45,462 nt of DNA from CAYMLQ01 sp964390795 (GCA_964390795.1 CAYMLQ010000009.1:1-45462); one strand, 5' to 3'; counted from the first letter of the stretch, positions 29,814-38,290 are shown. Numbers and translations: made by a program. Notes: generated by a model not told the origin, from the letters alone.

Positions 29814-30557
29814 ATGTACCGCATGTTGACCTGCCTGTTGATCGCCCTCCCCTGCATGCTCTCCTCGCCCCACGCCTCTGCGGCGGAGCAGACCGAACCG
29901 CCGACAGGCGACCCGGCTGGCGTATGCACGGACGGCACCCGTCAAGCGAGTGTTGCCGGAGGTAAGCACATTTGGGCGAACACCCGCCTCTTTACCGACG
30001 CACCTCCTCTGGAGGTGAGGAAGTGGCTTTCCGACAAGCCGGAGTTGGAGGGCAAGTTTCTGGTCATCGAGTTCTGGCGGACCTGGTGTGGCGCCTGCAA
30101 GCGGATGACGCCGCTGATGAACACGCTGCAAAAGAAATATGGCTCGGAGCTTGTCGTGATCGGCATCACCGGTGAAGCGGAGGAAACGGTCACCGCCTAC
30201 GCAGGCCCCAAAAAGGAATATTTTCAAGCCCTTGATCAGGCCCAACCCGTCACGAACAAGGTTGATGCCGCAAGCTCTCAAACAACAGCAAAGGCGGACT
30301 CCGCTCCAGCCTCCGCCTTGCCCGACCAAGCGTCCGGGCCGGCGACAGACCGCCCGGGCCAGGGCGCCTATGAAGCCTCGTTCGGAGTCTGGGGCTGGCC
30401 GCACGTTATCATCCTCGAACCCCTGCACCGCACCGTCATCTGGGAAGGCTTTACCGGGCTTAAAGGCTACGAGCTGACCGAAGCCAAAGTCGCCAAGATG
30501 CTCGCCATCGGCCGCGCGATGAAAGAAGAAGAGGCGGCGGCGGCGAAAAAGAAGTAG
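29814..30557 (+). CDS. Exported thioredoxin-fold (TlpA-like) protein with internal linker
   Basis: 247 residues: a signal peptide (LTCLLIALPCMLSSPHASA), a thioredoxin fold with FWRTWCGACKRM (C92-G-A-C95) and the later cis-Pro region WGWPHVII (P196). Between the two halves, at residues about 143-184, lies a low-complexity Ala/Ser/Thr/Pro/Gln segment absent from compact TlpA proteins. The C-terminus is a Glu/Ala/Lys run. It probably works as a periplasmic disulfide oxidoreductase. It converges with the dehydrogenase gene, with 5 bases between the stops. Confidence 0.82.
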   Translation: MYRMLTCLLIALPCMLSSPHASAAEQTEPPTGDPAGVCTDGTRQASVAGGKHIWANTRLFTDAPPLEVRKWLSDKPELEGKFLVIEFWRTWCGACKRMTPLMNTLQKKYGSELVVIGITGEAEETVTAYAGPKKEYFQALDQAQPVTNKVDAASSQTTAKADSAPASALPDQASGPATDRPGQGAYEASFGVWGWPHVIILEPLHRTVIWEGFTGLKGYELTEAKVAKMLAIGRAMKEEEAAAAKKK

Positions 30558-30562
30558 CTGGC

Positions 30563-31519
30563 TTACCTGTTCACCACGTTGATCGGCGTGCCCGCCTGAA
30601 ACGCCTTCACGTTCGCGACCGTGATGTCGAGCAGCCGCTGCCGCGCCGCCCGCGTCGCCCACGCGCAGTGCGGCGTAATCACGCAGTTGCGCGCGTGCAG
30701 CAAGGGATTCGAAGACTCGGGCGGCTCCGTCGAGAGCACATCCACGCCCGCGCCGGCCAGCCGTCCTTCGTTCAACGCACGCGCCAGCGCCAACTCGTCC
30801 ACCAGACCGCCGCGGCCCGTGTTGATCAGCAACGCCGTCGGCTTCAGCCAGGCCAGCGTCCGCTCGCAGATGATCTTGTCCGTTTCGGGCGTCAGCGGAC
30901 AATGCAGCGACACCACGTCGGAGCCTCGGAACAGCTCCTCCTGCGACACCCAATCCACGCCTGCCGGCAGAGTCGAAGGCCGCGTGCGCGAAGCGGCGAC
31001 CACCTTCATTCCGAACGACAGCGCCGTCTGAGCAACCGCCCGGCCGATCGTGCCCAGCCCGAGAATACCGAAGGTCAGCCCGTCCAGCTCCGTCAGCGGC
31101 CCGAACTGAAACATGAAATCTCCGCACTGCGACCACGCGCCCTCTTTCACCGCCCGGTCATGCTCCCCGCACCGTTGCGTCAGCTCCAGCAACAGCGCGA
31201 ACGTCATCTGCTGCACCGAGCGCGTACTGTAGGCCGGCGCGTTCGAAACCACAATGCCGCACCCGCGCGCCGCAGCCCCATCGACCACGTTGTGCCCCGT
31301 CGCCAGCACACCGACAAAACGCAAGCCTGGCAGCGCTGCGAGCGTCGCCGCGCTCAGCGGCGTCTTGTTGGTCAGAAGGATCTCCGCGCCTGCCGCTCGC
31401 GGCACAATCAGCTCCGCAGGCGTCCGCTCGTAAACCGTCAGCTCACCCAGCGACTCCAGCGCGCGCCACTCCAAATCCCCGGGATTCATCGTGAACCCGT
31501 CCAGCACAACCATCTTCAT
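30563..31519 (-). CDS. D-isomer-specific 2-hydroxyacid dehydrogenase
   Basis: 318 residues from ATG 31519 with GGGGAG upstream. NAD-binding GILGLGTIGRAVA is central; catalytic Arg (NTGRGGLVDE), Glu (GVDVLSTEPP) and His (ITPHCAW) are in the expected order. The substrate-binding half contains LATGHNVVDGAAA. It resembles glycerate/hydroxypyruvate dehydrogenases, but substrate cannot be assigned from sequence. A GTTCGGCGTT-type repeat precedes it, and the TPR membrane protein gene is upstream on the same strand. Confidence 0.9.
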   Translation of the reverse strand: MKMVVLDGFTMNPGDLEWRALESLGELTVYERTPAELIVPRAAGAEILLTNKTPLSAATLAALPGLRFVGVLATGHNVVDGAAARGCGIVVSNAPAYSTRSVQQMTFALLLELTQRCGEHDRAVKEGAWSQCGDFMFQFGPLTELDGLTFGILGLGTIGRAVAQTALSFGMKVVAASRTRPSTLPAGVDWVSQEELFRGSDVVSLHCPLTPETDKIICERTLAWLKPTALLINTGRGGLVDELALARALNEGRLAGAGVDVLSTEPPESSNPLLHARNCVITPHCAWATRAARQRLLDITVANVKAFQAGTPINVVNR

Positions 31520-31534
31520 AAACTCCCCTATCCC

Positions 31535-31610
31535 TTCAGCGTTCACCGTTCGGCGTTAGACGTTCAACGTTCGGCGTTCGTTTGTGCTCGGACGGCAAAC
31601 GCCTAACGCG
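31535..31610. repeat. AACGTTCGGCGTT-type repeat between two minus-strand genes
   Basis: Units such as CAGCGTTCACCGTTCGGCGT, TAGACGTTCAACGTTCGGCG and, inverted, AAACGCCTAACGC lie in the 83-base gap between the TPR protein and the dehydrogenase. This is a fourth short-unit version of the inverted-arm junction repeats. Confidence 0.6.
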
Positions 31611-33993
31611 AAACCTTCGCCGTCGGTTTGACGCCCTCTTTCAGACGCCGCTTAAGCCCCATGCCTTCAAGCACCCGCCCGGCATCCATGTAGAGATCCG
31701 CCAGCCCGAACGCGTACTCCTGATTCTCCCACTGCGTCAGCTCGCACGCGCGCTCCGCAAGCTTCACGGCTTGCGGCAGATCCTTGACTGGCCGCTCGCG
31801 CTTCGAAAGCCCTTTCGCGTAGCGGAAGAGCGCCTCCACATGATCCGGTTCGCGCTTCAGGAGTTCACTGAACTGCCGGTCCGCTTCCGCGTACTCGCCG
31901 ATGGCCAGCGCCGCCTGTGCAAAGTCCAGCCGGAAGTCGGTCTGTTCAGGAGCAGCGGCCACCGCCCGCCCAAAATGCAGGTACGCGTTCTCGTTGTCGC
32001 CGTTGCCCCGCAGGCAGTAGCCCATCCCGTGATGGGTACGCGCCGTGCCCGCCGAAAACGACAGCAGATTCTCGTAACACTTGAGCGCACCCTTGAGATC
32101 GCCGATCTTAATCCGCCGCCGCCCTTCCAACTCCACGCTTTCAGCCAAGTGAACCAGCAGTGCGTCGCGCGTGCTGATCTTGGCCGCGGCCCGGGCCGAC
32201 TCCAGCCCCGCCTCATTCCGGCCTTTCGCCGTTTCCGCCAGAGCCTTAACCGCCGCAACCCTCGCACCCAGCGTGCGGCCCACCTTGTCCAGCAGCGCCA
32301 CATACAGATCCGCGTCCATCTCGCCCGGCAACACCCACCGCGATTTCCACTGGCGGCAGCCCTCCAGCGTGCCCGGCAGCAGGGTTGTGCGCACACCCTC
32401 CAACGCCGTGCGCGGCGCGTGCCACAGCGCCGCGACCGCGCGCTCCGGCACCGTTTCCTTCAGCCACGGGTCCAGGCCCTTGCCGTCGCACAGCATGCAG
32501 GCGAGCGCTTCCGGAAGCGCCATGCCGCCCGCGCGCACGAAATCGCGGAAGACCGGCTCGCGCTCGAACAGGGCCAGCATGCCGTCCACCGGCGCCTTGA
32601 TCTCCTTCGCGGCCCCCACCAGAACCCAGTCGTAGGATCCCGTACACCAGAGCTGAACACCCGGAAACACCGCCATAAAATCGTGCGCGATAGACGCAAA
32701 CCGCCCGGCGGACAACGCCCGCGCGTCCAGATGCAGCGCCACGATGCCCTCTGCGGACAACGCCCGGCTGCACCTGACAAACTGCTCCCTGCTCGTGGAC
32801 GCGCGCGCGCCCCTCATCCACACCGGCTCCGGAACCAGAAAGATCACGTCATACCCCGCCGCAGCGTCCGACAGCGCCGCCACTGTCCGGAGCGCGGCCT
32901 TCTCGCACGTGTCGTCGCCGGTCACGAAAGCGTCGGCAGCCACCGCCAGATTCACGACCGTCCGGTCCGCCCCTGAAACGGCGACATTCGTCACCCCCGC
33001 CCTCACAAAGAAGGGCAGATACACCCCCGCCTCGGGGCCCACCAACACCGCTTTCGCACATGAGGGGCGCACCAGCAGCGGCACATACCCGGTCAGCGTA
33101 CGGGCCGTGTGAAACCGGTTGCCGAAGAGCAGCGGCCGCCCGTCCAAAGCGAACACGAACTGATAGTCCGGATCCGCATACGCCGCCACGCTATGCCGCC
33201 GCGTGCGGTGCTCAAACAGCGGCCGGCCCTGCGCGAAGCCGCTGTCGCGGTGAACCAGCCGGCCAAACGCGCCGTCACTCAGGATCGAAGGGCCGCCTAC
33301 TGGCGAGAACGCAGCCAGCAGTCCCGCCACCCCCGCGAACGGCGCACACGCCAGCGCCAGCCGGAGGCCCAACCGCCTTGTCTCGCCGCCGAGTGCGGCC
33401 AGCGAGGCCAGAGCCCCAAACCACAGCGCCGCCAGGCGCGTCAGCGTCTCCACCCCCAGCACCGGCACCAGCAGGTGTCCGGCCAGATAGCCGGATACGG
33501 CCATGACCGCACCCCAGCCCACACACTGCGCAACCGGCCGCCGCACGGATGCGCGTTGCGCCGCTTGAACGACAACCGTCACCGCCGCACCCGCCAGCAC
33601 GCTCGGCACCAGCAAAAAGAACGCGGCGGTCTTGCCGAGCGTCTGAAGCAGCAAACCGAAAGTGCGCCCCGTGTCCAGCAGAAGCCGCTGCCACCCGCCC
33701 GTAATTCCTGACAGCGCAGCGAGCTGAAACACGAGCCAGCACGCGGCCAGCAAGAACACCCCGCTCAGCAGCGCCGCGGCGCTGCGCGCGCGGCGGCACG
33801 GCCGCCACGCCAGCGCGCACCCTGCAAGGAGACCCCCGCCCACCGCCAGGCCAAAGGCCGCCAGCGAATACACCGTCCGCCCCGCCACGGCGTCCAACGC
33901 GCACTGCCAGGCCGCCAGAAAGACACTGAACATCAGACATCCCGCCACGCTCAGCACCGGCACGCCCGTCACTCTTCCCCACACTTTCAACAT
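31603..33993 (-). CDS. Polytopic membrane protein with spermidine-synthase-like domain and C-terminal TPRs
   Basis: 796 residues. About six to eight hydrophobic segments fill residues 1-225. A Rossmann-like, spermidine-synthase-type domain follows (about 240-500, with AKAVLVGPEAGVYLPFFVRAG and ALSAEGIVALHLDARAL). The last 200 residues are helical with TPR repeats (LKCYENLLSFSAGTARTHHG, YLHFGRAVAAAPEQTDFRLD, ADRQFSELLKREPDHVEALF). Fused membrane/spermidine-synthase-like/TPR proteins are common in PVC bacteria and have no agreed function; the usual polyamine active-site residues are not evident. It precedes the dehydrogenase and follows mscS on the same strand. Confidence 0.7.
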   Translation of the reverse strand: MLKVWGRVTGVPVLSVAGCLMFSVFLAAWQCALDAVAGRTVYSLAAFGLAVGGGLLAGCALAWRPCRRARSAAALLSGVFLLAACWLVFQLAALSGITGGWQRLLLDTGRTFGLLLQTLGKTAAFFLLVPSVLAGAAVTVVVQAAQRASVRRPVAQCVGWGAVMAVSGYLAGHLLVPVLGVETLTRLAALWFGALASLAALGGETRRLGLRLALACAPFAGVAGLLAAFSPVGGPSILSDGAFGRLVHRDSGFAQGRPLFEHRTRRHSVAAYADPDYQFVFALDGRPLLFGNRFHTARTLTGYVPLLVRPSCAKAVLVGPEAGVYLPFFVRAGVTNVAVSGADRTVVNLAVAADAFVTGDDTCEKAALRTVAALSDAAAGYDVIFLVPEPVWMRGARASTSREQFVRCSRALSAEGIVALHLDARALSAGRFASIAHDFMAVFPGVQLWCTGSYDWVLVGAAKEIKAPVDGMLALFEREPVFRDFVRAGGMALPEALACMLCDGKGLDPWLKETVPERAVAALWHAPRTALEGVRTTLLPGTLEGCRQWKSRWVLPGEMDADLYVALLDKVGRTLGARVAAVKALAETAKGRNEAGLESARAAAKISTRDALLVHLAESVELEGRRRIKIGDLKGALKCYENLLSFSAGTARTHHGMGYCLRGNGDNENAYLHFGRAVAAAPEQTDFRLDFAQAALAIGEYAEADRQFSELLKREPDHVEALFRYAKGLSKRERPVKDLPQAVKLAERACELTQWENQEYAFGLADLYMDAGRVLEGMGLKRRLKEGVKPTAKVSR

Positions 33994-34021
33994 AGTTAAA
34001 CCGCCTCTTTCCGCTCACGCG

Positions 34022-34834
34022 CTAACCGCGACTCCCGGCTCCTTCAACCATCTTCATCAGTTGATAAGGCAGCGCGATGCCCTCTTTATCGAACCGCTCC
34101 TTGACATCCTTCATCAGCGACGTCCGCGCCGACTGCATCTCGTTCCGGTCGACCCACACAGCCAACAGAAAATCCAGCGACGCGTCGCCGAACCCCTTGA
34201 ACACAATCAGCGGCTCCGGCTCGTTGAAGCAGAAGGGATTCGAAATCACCAGCTCGCGGAAAAGCTGCATCACCCTGCCCGCATCCTCCTTGTACGAAAC
34301 CCGCAGGTCGAGATCCAGTCGCCGGATCGGATAATGGGTGTAGTTGATCAGCTTGGACTTGGACACCAGTTCGTTCGGGATGCGGACCAGCCGGTTGTCG
34401 AACGTGCGGATGTAGGTGGAAATCAGCTCCACACTGTGTACATAGCCGGAGACTCCCTCCACCTCGATCCAGTCGCCCACTTTGAAAGGATGCTCCAGCA
34501 GCAAAAAGAGCCCGCTGATCAGGTTCGACAGGCTGGACTGCGCCGCGAAGCCGATGGCCACACCCGCCACACCCGCAGCCCCCAGCACCGCCGTGATGTC
34601 CACGCCGACTCCTTGGATGAGCGTGAACACGAAAAGCGCGATCAGCAGAAACTTGACCGTCTTCGAGATCGTGCGCGCCGTATCCGCACCCAATTTGCGC
34701 GACAGCCCGCTGCGCAGCATCCGCGCCACGACCGACGAGACCCAGAAGCCGAAAACCAGCCACGCGCAAATGCCGATGAACGGCAACACGTAGTCGCCCA
34801 TCAGCCGCGTCAATGATGTGAATTCAACCTTCAT
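34022..34834 (-). CDS. MscS-family small-conductance mechanosensitive channel
   Basis: 270 residues. The pore-lining helix and beta domain are clear: VDITAVLGAAGVAGVAIGFA, then AAQSSLSNLISGLFLLLEHPF, GDWIEVEGVSGYV and RLVRIPNELVSKSKLINYT. The short N-terminal part has one or two membrane segments, as in YnaI/MscS-type minimal channels. It should release solutes on hypo-osmotic shock. A DUF432-like gene lies 26 bases upstream on the same strand, suggesting a joint unit. Confidence 0.92.
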   Translation of the reverse strand: MKVEFTSLTRLMGDYVLPFIGICAWLVFGFWVSSVVARMLRSGLSRKLGADTARTISKTVKFLLIALFVFTLIQGVGVDITAVLGAAGVAGVAIGFAAQSSLSNLISGLFLLLEHPFKVGDWIEVEGVSGYVHSVELISTYIRTFDNRLVRIPNELVSKSKLINYTHYPIRRLDLDLRVSYKEDAGRVMQLFRELVISNPFCFNEPEPLIVFKGFGDASLDFLLAVWVDRNEMQSARTSLMKDVKERFDKEGIALPYQLMKMVEGAGSRG

Positions 34835-34860
34835 AACGATGTGTCCGCATGTTCCGCCCC

Positions 34861-35655
34861 TCAGAAGGGCTGCCTGAAGATCGCCCCCACGATCGCGCGC
34901 GCCGTCAGACCCGAGGCCGGAACCTCACGCGGCCCAGAGACCAGGCGCGCGCCCGTCGCCTGTTCCGGAGCCGTTCGCCCGAACGTGATGGCCGCCGTGA
35001 AAATGCTGCCCGTATACCCCAGCCTGCACTCGTTGGTCCAGAGCTTGCCGTCTTCCGTCTGATACACGCCCATGTGGCGAACGCTCAACTGCAACTGCGC
35101 GAAGACGAGTGGCTCGCGCGTGCCGTTATCGACCCACACGGGGCAGATCGCCCGTCCCTCCACATCAGTCAGCGCCTCCAAATTCTGCCTCGCCCGCGTC
35201 GCCAGCGCGTAGCCGATCTCACCCGTTTCCGCCGGATGCCCGAACCAGGTTTTGGACAGCACGCGCGTGGGATGCTCGCTGAGCGTCATCGGCGGCTGCG
35301 CTCCCTGACCGGCAACCTCGAGCCGCAGCCACACGGGAATCGTCACGAAAAAGAGTCCTTTGTGGAGCGGCGCAATCTCAATCCGCGCCTCAGGACGGCT
35401 CATCACCGGGCGGTCTGGCAGCACAGGAACCACGCGCAACACCGCACTTGTCGACGGGATGACGAACCGATGCCACTCGGGCAGATCCGCAGCGGCCTCG
35501 ACCTCGTGCAGCGGCACGAACGCGCTCTCAGCCTCATGCCGCGAGGCGACCTGCCACCCCTGCCGGTTGCGCATGAACCAGAGCCGCAACTGCGCCACGG
35601 CGCAGGTGTAAATCCGTCCCTCCTCGCACGCCTGTTCTACCCACAACGAATTCAT
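34861..35655 (-). CDS. DUF432-like protein
   Basis: 264 residues, no signal peptide or membrane helix. The middle block VPVLPDRPVMSRPEARIEIA followed by KGLFFVTIPVWLRLEV fits the DUF432 family as I remember it; I am not certain of the assignment. The C-terminal half is beta-rich. The ATG lies 6 bases after a TATACT box, so the message is probably leaderless. It precedes mscS, 26 bases away, and may modulate or accompany the channel; this link is inference from adjacency. Confidence 0.5.
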   Translation of the reverse strand: MNSLWVEQACEEGRIYTCAVAQLRLWFMRNRQGWQVASRHEAESAFVPLHEVEAAADLPEWHRFVIPSTSAVLRVVPVLPDRPVMSRPEARIEIAPLHKGLFFVTIPVWLRLEVAGQGAQPPMTLSEHPTRVLSKTWFGHPAETGEIGYALATRARQNLEALTDVEGRAICPVWVDNGTREPLVFAQLQLSVRHMGVYQTEDGKLWTNECRLGYTGSIFTAAITFGRTAPEQATGARLVSGPREVPASGLTARAIVGAIFRQPF

Positions 35656-35661
35656 GACGCC

Positions 35662-35690
35662 AGTATACCAAGCGCGACCCCAACAGCCAA
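35662..35690 (-). promoter_or_regulatory. Promoter-like sequence with ATG six bases after the -10
   Basis: On the minus strand, TTGGCT (35685-35690) and TATACT (35662-35667) are 17 bases apart, and ATG 35655 follows 6 bases later. It is the third TATACT box placed 6-7 bases from an ATG in the window. Confidence 0.5.
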
Positions 35691-35799
35691 CGTCCGTTTC
35701 TTACGACAACGTAATCGGGTTGCGCTTCAACTTTGTTGAATCCGCCCCGAGTTAGTAGCGAAAATTAATACGATACGATAAACGGCACTTTTCAGTGTC

Positions 35800-36010
35800 T
35801 TCATGATGAGGACTCTGAGTCTTTTAAGACCCCAAGACGCCAAGAGGTCCAATCATCTTTGCTTCTTTGGGTCTTCTTGGCGTGAACCCCTCCACCACCC
35901 CGTGTCTGCCCATCCGTCGCTCGGTTGCCCTATTCACTTCTCATGAGAAGTGAATAAGCATTCGCAAGACCTTGACCGTCTAGAAACCCTGTGCCTTTCG
36001 TGATTCTCTT
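35800..36010 (-). repeat. Dispersed repeat R3, copy 2
   Basis: Degenerate copy of 25444-25641, with a perfect 24-bp palindrome at 35932-35955 (ATTCACTTCTCA and its complement), CCGTCGCTCGGTTG, ATTCGCAAGACCTT and TCTAGAAACCCTGT. It fills most of the 357-base gap between the DUF432-like gene and brnA; nothing else is seen there. Confidence 0.65.
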
Positions 36011-36012
36011 GT

Positions 36013-36279
36013 TTAGTGCGAGTGTGCCTCGACATAGGATTGCAAGACAGCATTGATACGCGTCTGGTATCCGGGGCCTTGCCCCTTGAACCAGTCGATC
36101 ACCCGTGGGTCGAGGCGAAGCGAAAGAGCCGCCTTCTTCTCGGGCATGCGAATGACCATTTTTTTGAACATGGCTTTGTCGATAGGGGGAATGTCGGAGA
36201 CGTCGATCTCCTCGTCCTTCATTCCGTGCAACCGTTTCCAGTCAGTCCCCGATTTCTTCTGTGTAGATGCTTTGCTCAT
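36013..36279 (-). CDS. brnA: BrnA-family antitoxin
   Basis: 88 residues from ATG 36279. The pattern DEEIDVSDIPPIDKAMFKKM, then KAALSLRLDPRVIDWFKGQG and YQTRINAVLQSYVEAH is the BrnA ribbon-helix-helix type (DNA-binding strand plus dimer helices). It appears intact. Its toxin partner upstream (36242-36397) has lost its middle, so the antitoxin now seems to stand without a functional toxin. The start overlaps the toxin remnant by 38 bases. Confidence 0.88.
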   Translation of the reverse strand: MSKASTQKKSGTDWKRLHGMKDEEIDVSDIPPIDKAMFKKMVIRMPEKKAALSLRLDPRVIDWFKGQGPGYQTRINAVLQSYVEAHSH

Positions 36280-36397
36280 GTCGGTTCGCCTTTCGTGCGG
36301 AAATGATTCGTGTCGTTCCTGTCTTCGGCTCGGCGAAGTCAACGCCGTGCTTCTGCCGGTTCATTGCGTTCTTTGTCTCATCCCATGTGAATTTCAT
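36242..36397 (-). pseudogene. brnT: brnT remnant with internal in-frame deletion
   Basis: From ATG 36397 the frame reads MKFTWDETKNAMNRQKHGVDF and continues directly to TGTTRIISARKANRHEQ, then stops: 51 residues. In an intact BrnT (92 residues at 25094-25372) about 40 residues holding the DPL...HDPDHS and RFVTVG strands lie between these parts. The deletion keeps the frame, so the ends are recognisable but the fold cannot be complete. Confidence 0.8.
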
Positions 36398-36405
36398 CGG
36401 CAATA

Positions 36406-36415
36406 GTGTATACAC
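36406..36415. promoter_or_regulatory. Palindrome upstream of brnT/brnA, possible operator
   Basis: GTGTATACAC is a perfect 10-bp palindrome 9 bases upstream of the brnT-remnant ATG and contains a -10-like TATACA/ACT on the minus strand. BrnA antitoxins autoregulate, so an operator here is plausible. Confidence 0.4.
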
Positions 36416-36667
36416 GTTGCGTATCTACGTCAAGGGGTGTTGGGCTAGGGCCATTGACCTTGGTTGGTGCTTGCTCTTGTCAAAGGGAACGCGCAAGGGA
36501 GAGTGGGCGGACACTCCGTCGTTGGGGTCGCTCCGTCGTTGGGGTCGCTCCGCATCCCGCGCGTGTCGAAAGGGTGAGTGATGTAGACATTGCACCCACT
36601 CCGTATAGCGGAGTTTGGTACTGGTTAGCAATTATTGTCGTTTCATCCTGACCAGAACCAAGTCGTT
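36416..36667. other. Gene-free stretch with 17-base tandem duplication
   Basis: No gene is supported. CTCCGTCGTTGGGGTCG occurs twice in tandem (36514-36530, 36531-36547), and ACTCCG/CGGAGT form a small hairpin near 36597-36613. Confidence 0.6.
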
Positions 36668-37076
36668 TATCCGTTTTTTTGTGCATCTTGTTTTGTCGTT
36701 AAATTTCGTTTCCTCATAACATTGAAGTAAAATTCACATTCCCATTCGTTAATCCACTCGCGAACAAAAGCGTGTTGAATCGCCTCTACATTCAAAGATT
36801 TTGACGTGTCCTTCCTAACGCGTTTTACAGCCTGGAAATTTTATCTGACGTCAATCCAGTGAATTCTTTCACGCAACAGTTGTCAACAGTCACCTGATTT
36901 TGGTTACGTATATTCTGTAGGACGCACAGTTCCATGATTGGATAGTGTCCACAGAGACATGTTTCTGGCTCGTCGTTCTCATAGACTTCCAGTAAGGACC
37001 ACTCAAGAATTGCCTCATCCCATGTGTACGCGACAGATCGGCTAACAATTTCAGATGTGAGTTGATATTGAGACAT
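36668..37076 (-). pseudogene. Zn-finger-like hypothetical protein gene broken by one frameshift
   Basis: From ATG 37076 the frame reads through TWDEAILEWSLLEVY and ETCLCGHYPIMELC to NCCVKEFTGL, then stops early at 36825. Shifting by one base in the run GATAAAATTTCC (about 36838-36849) opens 57 further codons to TAA 36668 (FQAVKRVRKDTSKSL, EWECEFYFNVMRKRNL). Both halves together resemble a family of about 130-150-residue hypothetical proteins with a Cys-x-Cys-Gly/Cys finger often found in mobile regions. The A4T3 run makes a base-calling error as likely as a real mutation. Base composition is AT-richer than the surroundings. Confidence 0.6.
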
Positions 37077-37156
37077 GACGTTGTTTGCCTACAGTTACGG
37101 AACGAACACGGAATTGGCGACTTACCTATCCGCCATCTGGGTAGACTGTCGATTAG

Positions 37157-37828
37157 TTAGAAATCAGCAAAAACGGTCGTACACCGACAACCATTCTTCG
37201 ATGTGCAGCACGGGAGAGGAAGTTCCGGCACTTCTGCGAGAAGATAACGTTTTCCCGCAATTGCACTACAGTGCGGACAACATGACTTGTCTTTGCATCC
37301 AAGAATTTCGACCACTCGCACATCCGAGTCGTGATAACCTGATATGTCCCGTTTGTGAAAGCCGAAGCGAACTAACATTTGGCTGCACGCTAGGGCATCA
37401 AGATGTATTCCCGTCTCCGGCATTTGGTCGAAAAGTTCCTTAGCGGAATTTGAACCACAGAGGTACATCATGCCAGCCGTCAGTCTTAATTTGTCAAGCA
37501 ACTCGTCTTGAATCTTGCTAAGCATCAGCGGTCTCCCTTCAAAGATCGCCTTTAGGAATGCCACGTCGTGGTCTGGTTTGAAGTTCTTCCAATCTACACC
37601 CATTGCCCCATTAAAGACTTGTACAGCTTGATACTGGGCTTCTCTCAGCGACGCACCACTAAGATCGCGTCGTTGGAGCAGGGCGAGCACTTCTCGTTCC
37701 GCTAGGTGCTTCTCATTCTGCATCTCTTGCTTAAATGCTTCGGCCCGTTCGCGGCCAACTGGTGAGCATTCAAAAGCGACCAAATCTTTAGTCAACTCCT
37801 CCGCAAGGTCACGATTTGTCTCAACCAA
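37157..37828 (-). CDS. Unknown protein with C-terminal Cys-rich zinc-binding-like domain
   Basis: 223 residues counted from a TTG at 37828; the first ATG is 36 codons in, and the real N-terminus may have been cut off where the plus-strand fragment at 37816-38037 begins. The N-terminal two thirds are helical (LTKDLVAFECSPVG, LREAQYQAVQVFNG). The C-terminus has CKDKSCCPHCSAIAGKRYLL and then LPCCTSKNGCRC, a Cys arrangement reminiscent of the C-terminal motif in Mu gpF/SPP1 gp7-type head proteins (C..C, G, then CRC). That likeness is weak. AT-richer than the core genome, so probably acquired. Confidence 0.5.
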   Translation of the reverse strand: MVETNRDLAEELTKDLVAFECSPVGRERAEAFKQEMQNEKHLAEREVLALLQRRDLSGASLREAQYQAVQVFNGAMGVDWKNFKPDHDVAFLKAIFEGRPLMLSKIQDELLDKLRLTAGMMYLCGSNSAKELFDQMPETGIHLDALACSQMLVRFGFHKRDISGYHDSDVRVVEILGCKDKSCCPHCSAIAGKRYLLAEVPELPLPCCTSKNGCRCTTVFADF

Positions 37829-38037
37829 CCGAGCGGGACACGTTCAAAACGGAGCGGGACACACTGACTGCCGAACGTGACACGCTCAAAACGGAACGCG
37901 ACGCGCTCAAGGCCGAGATCGACCGGCTGGAGAAGCTGACCGGCAAGGCCGCGAAACCCCCTGCGGCCGGGGGCGGCGGGGACAAGAAACGGACGGCGGA
38001 TGAGTGTCTGGCTGAGGAATTGAAGCAGGGCAAGTGA
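37816..38037 (+). CDS. C-terminal fragment of a coiled-coil protein, copy 1
   Basis: 73 codons in frame, read on the opposite strand to the neighbouring cassette genes. It begins with heptad-like ERDTLKTERDALKAEIDRLEK repeats and continues with LTGKAAKPPAAGGGGDKK, ending at a TGA (38035-38037) inside attC-like site H. A second copy of the last 44 codons lies at 38565-38696, ending at attC-like site G. The two differ mostly at third codon positions, which suggests past selection on the protein. No good start is seen, so I take it for a truncated gene end. Confidence 0.5.
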   Translation: MSQPTERDTFKTERDTLTAERDTLKTERDALKAEIDRLEKLTGKAAKPPAAGGGGDKKRTADECLAEELKQGK

Positions 38038-38089
38038 ACCTATACGGCGGGGGCGGCGGCGTGCCGTCGCCTCACGACTGAATGTCGGC
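38034..38089 (-). other. attC-like recombination site H (degenerate)
   Basis: 56 bp, overlapping the 3' end of hicA. The minus strand begins GCCGACATTCAGTCG, has the stem GGCGACGG/CCGCCGCC also found in site A, and ends CGCCGTATAGGTTCAC, so the core triplet is GTT but the flank is degenerate. Its length equals sites A and F. Confidence 0.45.
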
Positions 38090-38290
38090 GCGTGTCAGTT
38101 CACAGTCGCGCAAAATTTGGGCCAGCAGACCACGCCCGATCATCTCGCCGCGATGAACCGGCACAACGGTACAGCGTCCATCAGGATGGCGTAGAAAGTG
38201 GTGGCTCCCCTTGACGCGTATGGTCTCGAAGCCCAAGCGCCGGAGGGCCTTGATCAATTGGGGGCCGCTGAAGGCAGGGAAGGTGCTCAT
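38072..38290 (-). CDS. hicA: HicA-family mRNA interferase toxin
   Basis: 72 residues from ATG 38290. FSGPQLIKALRRLGFETIRV, then GSHHFLRHPDGRCTVVPVH, with the catalytic His in the SHHF motif, and a C-terminal helix (LLAQILRDCELT): the dsRBD-like HicA fold. The start overlaps the HicB stop by 3-4 bases. The last codons lie inside attC-like site H. Confidence 0.92.
   Translation of the reverse strand: MSTFPAFSGPQLIKALRRLGFETIRVKGSHHFLRHPDGRCTVVPVHRGEMIGRGLLAQILRDCELTRADIQS

Noticed and set aside
36438..36444. GTTGGGC, a perfect integron core heptamer, in the gap upstream of the brnT remnant
   Set aside because: No pairing half or stem lies within 150 bases on either side, so it is not counted as an attC-like site.
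37075..37443. 122-residue plus-strand frame
   Set aside because: It is antisense to the Cys-rich minus-strand gene at 37157-37828 and starts at the complement of another gene's start.
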